Below are positions 40,409 to 48,655 of a DNA stretch of 64,000 nucleotides, piece after piece. This DNA comes from Candidatus Tectomicrobia bacterium. GTDB lineage: Bacteria > UBA8248. The stretch covers positions 62,001 through 126,000 of the forward strand of contig JACPUR010000030.1 of NCBI GenBank assembly GCA_016192135.1. The letters run 5' to 3'. The notes under the pieces are model-generated. The model was given only the letters and a program-made list of their open reading frames with translations. It searched no databases and had not been told where the DNA came from. Numbering within the stretch: position 1 is the first letter of the stretch; the number at the start of each line of letters is the position of its first letter. The position numbers and the translations under genes are program-made.

Positions 40409-40628
40409 GCCCTCCCCGCCGGGGGGCCGGTGGCTCCCGCAGCGCTCCGGGGCCGGATTTTTGCCCTCGCCCCCCAAAAAATTGATGCAAATTCCAGCGG
40501 TTGGATTACATTGACGCCACACGTGCCCAGATCCGCGTTCCGCCTGTGGGGGGCGGCACGGGAGCGGGGCGGCGGGAGGCGGCGGCCTCCGCGCCGGACG
40601 GGAGGAGAGGGGGAGGACGGCGGAGCCG

Positions 40629-42632
40629 ATGAGCGACAAACCACCGGCATCAGGAAAATCCAGCATTCCCGGCAAGAACGGCAAGTCCCGCAAGCGCGCG
40701 CTGGGCCCGGTCGCCAACCTGGAGGAGCATGTCCCCCCCGAGTGGTGGCGGGGGATCTTCAATTCCCTCTACCTCAAGACCGACTCCGACGTCGTGGCGG
40801 ACCCGAACATCACCCGCCAGGAGGCCGAGTACTTCGCCCGGCTGCTCCAGCTCTCCCCCGAGGACAAGGTCCTGGACCTGTGCTGCGGCCAGGGGCGCCA
40901 CTCCCTCGAGCTGGCCCGCCGGGGGTTCCGCGGGGTGGAGGGGCTCGACCGGTCCCACTTCCTGATCCAGAAGGCCCGGAGCCTGGCCAAGAAGGAGGGC
41001 CTCCCCGTCAAGTTTCGCGAGGGGGACGCCCGCAAGCTCCCCTATTCCCCGGACGCCTTCGATGCCGCCCTCATCCTGGGCAACAGCTTCGGCTACTTCG
41101 AGACCGCCCACGAGGACCTGAAGGTGCTCCAGGGGGTGTGCCGCGCCCTCAAGCCCTGGGGGAAGCTCCTCATCGACGTCTCGGACGGGGAATACCTCCG
41201 CGAGCGCTTCCAGCCCCGCTCCTGGGAGTGGCTGGACGACAAGCACTTCGTCTGCCGCGAGCGGGCCCTCTCGGCCGACGGCCGCCGGCTCATCTCCCGC
41301 GAGGTGGTGACCCACGTCGAGAAGGGGGTGCTGGTGGACCAGTTCTACGCCGAGCGCCTCTACAGCCGGCCGGAGCTGATGGAGCTGCTCAGGGCGGCCG
41401 GCTTCCACGAGGCCGCCGTCCACGGCGAGATCGCCACCGGCTCCCAGCGCAACCAGGACTTGGGGATGATGGAGCGCCGCATCATCCTGACGGGGGTGGC
41501 CCGCAAGGAGTGGACCCCCCTCCGCAAGCGGCCCAAGGAGGCCGTCCGCACCGTGGCGGTGGTGATGGGCGACCCGGGCAAGCAGGACATCGTCAAGCCC
41601 GACGCGGTCTTCGACGAGGACGACCTCTACACCATCGACCAGCTCAAGGCGGCCCTGCGGGAGCTCAAGGACTACCGCTTCCTCTACCTCTCGAACCACG
41701 ACTCCCTCATCGCCGAGCTCGCGAAGCTGAAGGGCAAGGCGGACTTCGTGCTGAACCTCTGCGACGAGGGGCTGGCGAACGACCCGCTGAAGGAGCTCCA
41801 CGTCCCGGCCCTGCTCGAGGCGCTGGGCATCCCCTTCACCGGGGCGGGGCCCCAGTGCCTCGCCTACTGCTACGACAAGTCGCTCGTGCGGGGCATCGCC
41901 AAGGAGATGGACATCCCCGTGCCCGAGGCCTTCTTCATCAAGCCGGGCGAGTCCACCTTCGAGATGCCCTTCGCCTTCCCGGCCATCGTGAAGCCCAACT
42001 TCGGGGACTCGAGCTTCGGCATCACCCAGAAGAGCGTGGTGCACGACCACGAGGAGCTCCTGAACGTGGTGACGGAGCTCCACCGGCGGTTCGGCTACGA
42101 GAAGCCCATCCTGGTGGAGGAGTTCCTGGCGGGGGCCGACCTGACCGTCGGCATCATCGGCAACCCGGACGCCTCCTACACCGTCTTCCCCGTCAGCGAG
42201 GAGGACTACTCCGAGCTCCCGGAGGAGCTGCCGCGCATCTGCGGCTACGAGGCCAAGTGGGACCCCGAGTCCCCCTACGCCCGCCTGCGCTCCATCCCGG
42301 CCAGCCTCCCCGACGTCACCGAGAAGCGCATGGTGGACGCCTCCCTCAAGCTCTTCGAGCGCCTGGGCTGCCGGGACTACGCCCGCTTCGACTGGCGCCT
42401 GGACGCCGAGGGGAACCCCAAGCTCCTCGAGGTGAACCCCAACCCCGGCTGGTGCTGGGACGGGCACCTGGCCAAGATGGCCAAGTTCACCGGCGTCTCC
42501 TACGCCGGGATGCTCGAGGCCATCCTCCGGGCGGCCGAGCAGCGCCTCGGCCTGGACTCCCAATCGCCGGACCGCCCGGCCGAGCGCAAGGAGGAGGCGG
42601 CCGGCGAGCCCGTCCTCGTGAACGGGAATTAG
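40629..42632 (+). CDS. Fusion of class I methyltransferase and D-Ala-D-Ala ligase-like ATP-grasp domain
   Basis: A 667-aa bifunctional protein. Residues 60-300 are a SAM methyltransferase: motif I VLDLCCGQGRHSLELARRG near 80, then GLDRS, and FDAALILGNSFGYF near 140. Residues 310-640 are an ATP-grasp ligase like Ddl: IPFTGAGPQCLAYCYDKSLV, FPAIVKPNFGDSSFGI, ILVEEFLAGADLTVGIIGN, and the metal-binding end LLEVNPNPGWCWDGHLAKMAK. The two domains are joined without an obvious linker. ATP-grasp enzymes ligate a carboxylate to an amine, so the protein could build a methylated dipeptide-like product. It follows a radical SAM enzyme and is closed by a strong terminator. Confidence 0.9.
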   Translation: MSDKPPASGKSSIPGKNGKSRKRALGPVANLEEHVPPEWWRGIFNSLYLKTDSDVVADPNITRQEAEYFARLLQLSPEDKVLDLCCGQGRHSLELARRGFRGVEGLDRSHFLIQKARSLAKKEGLPVKFREGDARKLPYSPDAFDAALILGNSFGYFETAHEDLKVLQGVCRALKPWGKLLIDVSDGEYLRERFQPRSWEWLDDKHFVCRERALSADGRRLISREVVTHVEKGVLVDQFYAERLYSRPELMELLRAAGFHEAAVHGEIATGSQRNQDLGMMERRIILTGVARKEWTPLRKRPKEAVRTVAVVMGDPGKQDIVKPDAVFDEDDLYTIDQLKAALRELKDYRFLYLSNHDSLIAELAKLKGKADFVLNLCDEGLANDPLKELHVPALLEALGIPFTGAGPQCLAYCYDKSLVRGIAKEMDIPVPEAFFIKPGESTFEMPFAFPAIVKPNFGDSSFGITQKSVVHDHEELLNVVTELHRRFGYEKPILVEEFLAGADLTVGIIGNPDASYTVFPVSEEDYSELPEELPRICGYEAKWDPESPYARLRSIPASLPDVTEKRMVDASLKLFERLGCRDYARFDWRLDAEGNPKLLEVNPNPGWCWDGHLAKMAKFTGVSYAGMLEAILRAAEQRLGLDSQSPDRPAERKEEAAGEPVLVNGN

Positions 42633-42656
42633 CGCGGGCGAATCCGGAAAGTTCGG

Positions 42657-42693
42657 CGGCCGCGGTCCCGGGAGGGGCCGCGGCCGTTTTTTT
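42657..42693 (+). terminator. Rho-independent terminator after the ATP-grasp gene
   Basis: An 11-bp stem (CGGCCGCGGTC 42657-42667 with GGCCGCGGCCG 42676-42686, one G-T pair) has an eight-base loop and is followed by seven T residues (42687-42693). It starts 25 bp after the stop codon. Confidence 0.9.
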
Positions 42694-42754
42694 GGTCCTT
42701 GGGAAAGGACGAAAAGGGGGCGCTTCCCAGGGCCGGTTCGAGCCCCCGCCGGTG

Positions 42755-42763
42755 TGCTATCCT
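42755..42763 (+). promoter_or_regulatory. Possible extended -10 element (TGCTATCCT) of the MntA-HepT pair
   Basis: TGC followed by TATCCT, 35 bp before the MntA start, immediately after the terminator of the preceding gene. TTCGAG about 17 bp upstream is a weak -35. Confidence 0.4.
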
Positions 42764-42797
42764 ATGAGGGCGCGAGCCCTTTCGGATGGAGCCCGGC

Positions 42798-43088
42798 ATG
42801 AAGCTGGACGATCTCTTGAGGGAAAAGCGCGAGGAGGTCCTCCGCCTCATCGCCCGCTACGGCGCGAGCAACGTCCGCGTCTTCGGCTCCGTGGCGCGGG
42901 GGGACTTTGGCCCCGAGAGCGACATCGACCTCCTCATCCTCCCCGGGCCGGGCATGAGCCTGTTCAAGCACGCCGCGCTCGAACGCGAGCTCGCCGACCT
43001 CCTCGGCTGCCGGGTCAACCTCGTGAGCGAGCGGGGCCTGAGGCCGCGCGTCCGGGAACGCGTCATGCAGGAAGCCGTCACCCTGTGA
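42798..43088 (+). CDS. mntA: MNT-type nucleotidyltransferase antitoxin
   Basis: A 96-aa minimal nucleotidyltransferase. The catalytic motif VFGSVARGDFGPESDIDLLI (G-S-x10-D-x-D) is at about residues 27-46, with the third acidic region ELADLLGCRVNLVSERGL. MntA proteins AMPylate a tyrosine on the HepT toxin and so neutralise it. The ATG at 42798 is preferred over one 12 nt upstream because GGAG lies 7 nt before it. The HepT gene begins 5 bp after its stop, giving the standard two-gene operon. Confidence 0.88.
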   Translation: MKLDDLLREKREEVLRLIARYGASNVRVFGSVARGDFGPESDIDLLILPGPGMSLFKHAALERELADLLGCRVNLVSERGLRPRVRERVMQEAVTL

Positions 43089-43093
43089 GCCCC

Positions 43094-43426
43094 ATGCGGG
43101 ATGACCGCCTCCTCGACATCCTCGATTCCATCGGCCAGATCGAACAGCAGGCGGCCAAGGGCAAGGAAGCCTTCCTCCGGGACGAGATGATCCAAGTCTG
43201 GATGCGCCATCATCTTCTGATTATCGGCGAGGCTGCCGCAGGGTTGTCGCGCGAGTTGCGCGGACGAAATCCCGAGGTTTCATGGGCGGACATCATCGCC
43301 ATGCGGAACATCATCGTGCACGAGTACTTCGGCGTGGACCTGGGCCAAGTGTGGGACGCCGTGATCCAGGACCTGCCCAGGCTCAAGCGGGACGTGGAGG
43401 GGATTTTGGAAGGGATGGAACCCTGA
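43094..43426 (+). CDS. hepT: HEPN-domain RNase toxin, HepT-like (DUF86)
   Basis: A 110-aa all-helical HEPN protein. The catalytic R-x4-6-H motif appears as MRNIIVHEYFGVD near residues 75-87, where R and H cleave RNA and the tyrosine after HE is the position AMPylated by MntA. The N-terminal DDRLLDILDSIGQIEQQAAKGKEAFL is typical of DUF86. It is paired with the upstream MntA. Such modules act as toxin-antitoxin systems and can give phage defence. The open frame continues far upstream in shadow sequence, but homology begins at this ATG. Confidence 0.88.
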   Translation: MRDDRLLDILDSIGQIEQQAAKGKEAFLRDEMIQVWMRHHLLIIGEAAAGLSRELRGRNPEVSWADIIAMRNIIVHEYFGVDLGQVWDAVIQDLPRLKRDVEGILEGMEP

Positions 43427-43494
43427 GGTCTAACGGTCGTTCATGAAGAAGCCTAACTGAACACTGATTTCCTCTCCCATCCCGCCCACGGTTT

Positions 43495-43863
43495 TCATTC
43501 GTGACGCTCCTCCGCTCCGTCCCCCGGACGGGGCGGGGGCGTCTCGCGCAGGGCGAGGTGGCGGGCGATGTCGGAGATGCGCTTGGAGAGGATGGTGAGC
43601 TGCACCGAGAAGTAGACCAGGATGAACACCACCCCCGCCAGGACCATGAGCATCCAGGCCTGCTGGGTGTCCGGCGTCCCGGCCATGCGCCGCAGCAGGG
43701 GCCAGAAGACCGGGAGATCGAGCGCCAGGAGCCCCGCCGCGATCAGGATGAGCCAGGCCACGGCGTAGCCCACGTAGAGCCGCACCCGGATGACGAGCCT
43801 GAGCGCGTAGGCCGCCAGCAGCAGCCCCACGAGGTTGGCGAAGAAGAGGAAGGCGCCGCTCAC
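43495..43863 (-). CDS. DUF2304 membrane protein
   Basis: A 122-aa protein with three hydrophobic helices (LFFANLVGLLLAAYALRLVI, YAVAWLILIAAGLLALDL, WMLMVLAGVVFILVYFSVQLTILSKRI) and a charged cytoplasmic tail. This is the DUF2304 arrangement, in which R-x-L-Y-V-G-Y-A-V-A-W-L follows helix 1. DUF2304 genes are regularly found after polyprenol-phosphate glycosyltransferases, as here: its ATG overlaps the stop of the GT2 gene by 4 bp. It may help deliver or flip the lipid-linked sugar. The precise role is not established. Confidence 0.8.
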   Translation of the reverse strand: MSGAFLFFANLVGLLLAAYALRLVIRVRLYVGYAVAWLILIAAGLLALDLPVFWPLLRRMAGTPDTQQAWMLMVLAGVVFILVYFSVQLTILSKRISDIARHLALRETPPPRPGDGAEERHE

Positions 43864-44588
43864 CGCGCCCGCCCCCGGCCCTCTTCCATCCAGGCCCGCA
43901 GGACGGAGCAGAGGATGAGGGTCCCCGTCAGGAGGGGATAGCGCAGGAGGGCGAGCTTCCCGTACATCGAGACGCCCGCCCTCCGCTCCGCGAAAACGGC
44001 CGGGTGCTCGGCGATCCGGAAGCCCCTGAGGCCCAGGTAGACCAGCGCCTCGGCGTGCAGGTCGAGGAAGGCGCCCTCGGCGATGATGGGCAAGACCGCC
44101 GGCCCCGCCGCCTTCATGCCCGAGGTCGAGTCGGTGATGCGCTGGCCGGTCAGGCGGCTGGCGACGCGGCTGAAGAACTGGTTGCCCAGGAAGCGCCCGA
44201 TGGAAGCCCCCGCCGCCGCCCCCCCTGAAAAGCGGGTGGCCACCACGATGTCCCCCTCGCCGCGCTCCAGGCGCTCCAGCATGGGCAGGACCTCCGAGGC
44301 GGGGTGCTGGCCGTCCCCGTCGACGAAGATGGCGCGCTCGTAGCCGTTCGCCAGCGCCCAGGCGCAGCCGATCTGGAGGGCGCCCCGGTAGCCCAGGTTG
44401 CAGGCCAGGCGGATCTGGGCGGCGCCGAGCCGGTCCACGATGGCGGCGGTGGTGTCCGAGGAGTGATCGTTCACCACCAGGATGTCCACCCCCGGCGCGC
44501 TCGCGCGGAGATCGGCGATGACGCGCCCAATGCTCTCCTCTTCGTTGTGCGCGGGGACGATGGCGAGGGGAGGGCGCCCGGCGGTCAT
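43860..44588 (-). CDS. GT2 glycosyltransferase (polyprenol-phosphate mannosyltransferase-like)
   Basis: A 242-aa family 2 glycosyltransferase. The nucleotide-sugar motif LAIVPAHNEEESIGRVIADL is at residues 8-27, VVNDHSSDTTAAIVDRLG near 38 and the metal-binding DGDGQHPASEVLPML near 92. A dolichol-phosphate-mannose-synthase-like ITDSTSGMKAAG follows near 150. It would load a sugar onto a polyprenol carrier at the inner membrane. Start and stop overlap the neighbouring genes by 4 bp each, so methyltransferase, GT2 and DUF2304 form a tight three-gene operon. Confidence 0.9.
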   Translation of the reverse strand: MTAGRPPLAIVPAHNEEESIGRVIADLRASAPGVDILVVNDHSSDTTAAIVDRLGAAQIRLACNLGYRGALQIGCAWALANGYERAIFVDGDGQHPASEVLPMLERLERGEGDIVVATRFSGGAAAGASIGRFLGNQFFSRVASRLTGQRITDSTSGMKAAGPAVLPIIAEGAFLDLHAEALVYLGLRGFRIAEHPAVFAERRAGVSMYGKLALLRYPLLTGTLILCSVLRAWMEEGRGRAR

Positions 44589-45448
44589 GGGGCGCCCTCC
44601 GCGGGCCGCTGGGCGAGCAGGGTCATGATGTCGAAGGCGTTGAAGTAGAGGGAGGGCCCGCGCTCGATGGCGGTGGCTCCCCCTCCCGTCAGCATCCGGG
44701 CGGCGCGGCCCAGGCTCAGCCGCCGGCCGAAGCGGCGCAGGGCCACGGGCATGAGGCCCGCCTTCCGCATCACGCCCTCCAGCGTCCGGCGGCTGAAGAA
44801 GTAGAGATGCACGGGCGGGAGCATCAGCCACCAGCGCCGCCCGAGGAGCCGGGCGGCGATGGAGGCGACGTCCCCCGTCGAGGCCACGAGCCACCCGCCG
44901 GGCCGCAGGCGCGCGGCGGCGGCGGCCATGTCCCCGCTCGGATCCGCCAGGTGCTCCACCGTGTCCCACATGGAGATGACGTCGAAGTCCTTCCAGCCGG
45001 ACGGGAGGTCCCGCGCCGTCCCCGCCCGGGCCTCGAGGCCCCGCTTCCGGGCCTCCCCGGCGCAGTAGGCGGAGATGTCCACGCCGCGGGCGTCCCAGCC
45101 CTCGTCCCGGGCCGCGGAGAGGAAGGAGCCGGTCGCGCAGCCGATGTCCAGCCAGCGCCCGCCCGCGAGCCCGGTGGTGCGGCTGATCCAGGCGAGCCAC
45201 TTCCGGTAGTCCGCCCGGCGCGCCGCCGCCTCGCTCTCGTAGCTGCGGTAGAGGCCCCCCTCGAAATACTCCCGCCCGTAGATGGCGCGCAGGCTCTCCT
45301 CGCCGGGGACGGGATGGGTGAACACCAGCCCGCACCCTTCGCACGCGAGGACGAAGTAGCCGTCCTTCTCATGGAGCGGGGAGAAGGCGCCCCCGCCGCA
45401 CAGGTTGCACCTTCGGGAGAGGGCGGAGACGGGAAAAGCGTGAACCAA
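44585..45448 (-). CDS. Class I SAM methyltransferase with N-terminal zinc-ribbon-like cysteines
   Basis: A 287-aa protein. Two Cys pairs (CNLCGGG near residue 14 and CEGCGLVFTHP near 34) form a zinc-ribbon-like start. The methyltransferase domain follows with WLDIGCATGSFLSAARDEGWDARGVDIS near 97 and FDVISMWDTVEHLADP near 149. This architecture is common in surface-polysaccharide gene sets. Translation is assigned to TTG at 45448 because GGAGGAAACCC precedes it and the cysteine motif begins shortly after. The frame upstream of that TTG has no homology. It overlaps the GT2 gene by ATGA. Confidence 0.85.
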   Translation of the reverse strand: MVHAFPVSALSRRCNLCGGGAFSPLHEKDGYFVLACEGCGLVFTHPVPGEESLRAIYGREYFEGGLYRSYESEAAARRADYRKWLAWISRTTGLAGGRWLDIGCATGSFLSAARDEGWDARGVDISAYCAGEARKRGLEARAGTARDLPSGWKDFDVISMWDTVEHLADPSGDMAAAAARLRPGGWLVASTGDVASIAARLLGRRWWLMLPPVHLYFFSRRTLEGVMRKAGLMPVALRRFGRRLSLGRAARMLTGGGATAIERGPSLYFNAFDIMTLLAQRPAEGAP

Positions 45449-45553
45449 GGGTTTCCTCCGGGCGCGAGTGGGGCTAGCATCCTCCGGCCGGATGGAACTT
45501 GCAAGCCTCACCGCGACGCGGCGCGCCGAAGGCCGCGAGGAAAGGAGGCCGGG

Positions 45554-47605
45554 ATGGGAGGATGGAAGCGCCCGGGAGGCTGGGCCGCCGCGGCCGCGCT
45601 GCCGCTCGTCTTCCTCCTCCTCGATCCTGGGACGAGGCTCGACGCGCCGGGATGGAGGGTGATCCTCCATCTGCTCCACCTGGGGATGGCGGGGCTGGCC
45701 GCGCTCGTCCTCTGCATGGCGGGGAAGGGCGTCCTCCTGCGCGCCGGGCTCCTCCCGGCCGACCCGTGGGAGCGCCTCCTCCTGGCCGGGGGAGCGGGCT
45801 TCGCCCTGATCGCGCCCCTCCTTCTCCTGCTCGGGGCGGCGGGGGGGCTGAGGGCCTGGCTCGCCTGGCCCCTCGCGGCGCTCCTGGCCGCCTCCGGCCG
45901 GGGCTGGCACCCCCGCGAGGAGGGGCGCAAGTTCCCCTTTCCGCCGCCCTCGACCCCCGCCCGGCCGGCGGCCTGGGGGCTGGCCATCCTCCTCGCCCTG
46001 CTCTTCCTCGGGAGCCTCCTCGAGGCGCTCCAGCCCGTGCCCCAATCCCCCGATCCCCTGGCCCAGACCCTGGCCTACCCCCGCCTCTTCGCCCGCGAGG
46101 GGGGGATGATCTTCACCCCCGAGAGCCCGCTCTACTTCGCCCTCACCGGATACTGGGAGCTCTTCCTCTCGGCGCTCGCGATCTTCCTGCCCTCGGACGT
46201 CTCGCTCGCGGCCGTGGGGCAGCTCCTCCACCTCCTCCTGGGGCTGGGCGGGGCGGCCCTCGGCGTCTTCTGCCTCGTCCGCCGGATCGCCGCCGGAGGG
46301 CCGGGCGAGCGCCTGGCCCTCGGCCTCTTTGGAGCGGCCCTATTCGCCGGGATGCGGGCCGACGTGCACCACGTGCGCCTCTTCTCCCTCCTGGCGGTCG
46401 AGGCGAAGTCCGACCTCATCGTGGCGGCCCTCCAGATGGCGGGAACGCTCGCCCTGCTGCGCGCCCTCGGTGAGGAGAAGGGCCGGCGCAGGGCCTTCTT
46501 CCTGGCCGGGACGCTCCTGGGCGCGGCGGCCGGGGTGAAGATCACGGCGGGGCTCGCGGTCATCGGGCTCGGCGCCGCCTTCCTCGCCTGGCCGCCGGAG
46601 CCGCTGGCGCGGCGGGAGCGCTGGAGGGCGCTCGGCTGGGCGGGCGCGGGGCTCGCGCTGCTGCTCATTCCGCTCGTGGCGAAGAACGCCATCGCTCTCG
46701 GGAACCCCCTCTACCCGCTCCTTTCGTCGCGCCTGGGCTGCTGCGACAACCCGCTCTACTACCAGCTCGTCTCGGGGCTCGGGGCAGAGCAGGCCGGGAG
46801 CTGGGCCGGATGGGCGCTCCTCCGGCTCGCCTTTCCCTCCTTGCCCTTCTTGCTCCTGCTGGCCGGGCTCCTCCGGCCGGAGCTCCCGCCCCGCCCGGCC
46901 CGCTTCCTGCTGCTGACCTGCGCCTTTGCGGCGCTCGCGGCGGGGCTGGCCTTCGCCCGGAACTTCCCGGTCCGCTACGCCCTGTTCATCCCGGCCTTCA
47001 CGGCGGCGGCCGCCGCCTGCGCGGCGGGGGGACTGCTCGCCTGGATGCGGACGCGCCGGGGGACGGGGGAGCTTCTCGCGTCGCCCATCGCGCTCGGCGC
47101 CGGGTGGATGCTGCTCGTGGCGCTCGCCCTCGCCCCGACCCACCTCGACAACCGCCTGAAGCGCGGTTTCCGGGCGGGCTGGCAAGAGGGGAGACTTCGG
47201 GAGCGGATGCTGGCCGCGAGCCCCGCCTCGCGCTTCCAGGCCGGATGGGCGGAGAGGCTGCCCGCCGGGGCGAAGCTCCTCACCTTCTACCGGCCCGAGC
47301 GGCTCGTCGCCTTCACCGCGGGTTTCCGGCCCGCCGTGGCGGTCGAGGACCCGGAGCTGGCCGCACTGGTCGCCCGCGAGAAGGACCCGGCCCGACTGGA
47401 GCGAGCCCTGGCCGCCCGGGGCGTCACCCATGTCTATTTCGAGTCCCGCACTCTGGTCCCTCCGGGGTTCCCGCTCGACCCGGCGGGGCTGGCCGGCCGC
47501 CTGCGGGGGCGCCCGCCCCTGTGGCGGGAGGCGGGGTTCGAGATGCACGCGCTGGAGGCCGTTTCCTCTGGTGTAGAAAAAAAGCCGCCCGGGGCGCGCG
47601 AATAA
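45554..47605 (+). CDS. Polytopic membrane glycosyltransferase (ArnT/GT39-like)
   Basis: A 683-aa protein with about 11-13 hydrophobic helices and a soluble C-terminal domain from about residue 555. The regions GMRADVHHVRLFSLLAVEAKSDLIVAALQMAGTLALLRALG (near 275) and AGVKITAGLAVIGLGAAFL (near 325) resemble the lipid-linked-sugar transferases of the GT-C class. These use polyprenol-phosphate sugars, such as those the neighbouring GT2 enzyme could make. ATG with GGAGG 6-7 nt upstream. The gene is divergent from the methyltransferase/GT2/DUF2304 operon. The acceptor is unknown. Confidence 0.75.
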   Translation: MGGWKRPGGWAAAAALPLVFLLLDPGTRLDAPGWRVILHLLHLGMAGLAALVLCMAGKGVLLRAGLLPADPWERLLLAGGAGFALIAPLLLLLGAAGGLRAWLAWPLAALLAASGRGWHPREEGRKFPFPPPSTPARPAAWGLAILLALLFLGSLLEALQPVPQSPDPLAQTLAYPRLFAREGGMIFTPESPLYFALTGYWELFLSALAIFLPSDVSLAAVGQLLHLLLGLGGAALGVFCLVRRIAAGGPGERLALGLFGAALFAGMRADVHHVRLFSLLAVEAKSDLIVAALQMAGTLALLRALGEEKGRRRAFFLAGTLLGAAAGVKITAGLAVIGLGAAFLAWPPEPLARRERWRALGWAGAGLALLLIPLVAKNAIALGNPLYPLLSSRLGCCDNPLYYQLVSGLGAEQAGSWAGWALLRLAFPSLPFLLLLAGLLRPELPPRPARFLLLTCAFAALAAGLAFARNFPVRYALFIPAFTAAAAACAAGGLLAWMRTRRGTGELLASPIALGAGWMLLVALALAPTHLDNRLKRGFRAGWQEGRLRERMLAASPASRFQAGWAERLPAGAKLLTFYRPERLVAFTAGFRPAVAVEDPELAALVAREKDPARLERALAARGVTHVYFESRTLVPPGFPLDPAGLAGRLRGRPPLWREAGFEMHALEAVSSGVEKKPPGARE

Positions 47606-47661
47606 ATTCCCCCTCCGCACGTTCCCTAAAAAGGGGATAGATCCGCCGCCTGGGGTGAAGA

Positions 47662-48504
47662 ATGCGCCTCCGTTCGATTTTCGCATGGATACCGGCCGCG
47701 AGCGTGGCGCTCGCGGCCAATTTTCCCGGAGTCGGGCCCAAGGCGGAGCTCTGGGAGCGCTGGCTCGCCCATGACGCGGCTTCGTCCATCCAGGTGGATC
47801 ATTCGGCCTGGGGAGATTTTCTCTCCAAATACCTGGTGCGGGGCGACGATGGGGTGAACCGCCTCCGTTACGCGGCGGTGACGCCCGCGGACCGGAAGGC
47901 GCTGGACGATTACCTCGGCCGGTTGAGCGCGATGCGGGTAAGCCGCCTCCGGCGGGCCGAGCAGCTCCCGTTTTGGATCAACTTCTACAACGCCCTGACC
48001 GTCCGGGTCGTCCTGGACCACTACCCGGTGAACTCCATCCTGCGCATCAACGTCTCGCCGGGGCTATTCGCCGTCGGCCCCTGGGGCAAGAAACTCGTCC
48101 TGGTGGAGGGCGAGATGTTGAGCCTGGACGACATCGAGCACCGCATCCTCAGGCCCATCTGGCGGGACCCGCGCATCCACTACGCGGTCAACTGCGCCTC
48201 CGTGGGCTGCCCCAACCTGGCGGCGGCGCCCTACACGGCGGAGACGGCGGACGCGATGCTCACCGAAGGCGCGCGCGCCTACGTGAACCATCCGCGGGGG
48301 GCGCGCGTCGCGGACTTCGGGCCCGTCGTCTCGAGCATCTACCGCTGGTACAAGGAGGACTTCGGCGGGACGGACGCCGGGGTCCTCGCCCATCTGCGCA
48401 GCCACGCTGGCCCCGAGCTGGCCGGACGCCTAGCAAAAGTCTCCCGCGTCGTGGACCACGAATACGACTGGTCTCTGAACGACGCGTCCGAGCCCCGCGA
48501 CTAG
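47662..48504 (+). CDS. DUF547 domain protein, secreted
   Basis: A 280-aa protein. Residues 1-19 look like a signal peptide (RSIFAWIPAASVALAANF). The DUF547 core is clear: QLPFWINFYNALTVRVVLDHYPVNSI near residues 100-125, LSLDDIEHRILRPIW near 155, and HYAVNCASVGCPNLAAAPY near 173, with the conserved H, N, C residues of a papain-like fold. A length of about 260-280 residues is usual. The biochemical activity of DUF547 is not established. It stands alone between the glycosyltransferase and the small membrane-protein gene. Confidence 0.88.
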   Translation: MRLRSIFAWIPAASVALAANFPGVGPKAELWERWLAHDAASSIQVDHSAWGDFLSKYLVRGDDGVNRLRYAAVTPADRKALDDYLGRLSAMRVSRLRRAEQLPFWINFYNALTVRVVLDHYPVNSILRINVSPGLFAVGPWGKKLVLVEGEMLSLDDIEHRILRPIWRDPRIHYAVNCASVGCPNLAAAPYTAETADAMLTEGARAYVNHPRGARVADFGPVVSSIYRWYKEDFGGTDAGVLAHLRSHAGPELAGRLAKVSRVVDHEYDWSLNDASEPRD

Positions 48505-48655
48505 CCGCCAATTCGCCGCCCAGACCAGAAGCCGCGGGTTCCCCCGCGGCGGGAGCACCGGGGAGCAAGCCGCCTCATCCGGGGAGACTCCGGAGGGGAC
48601 GCCGCTCCCCGGAATGACGCCGCTTCTCAATGACAGCAAGGAAGAGGGCCATACC

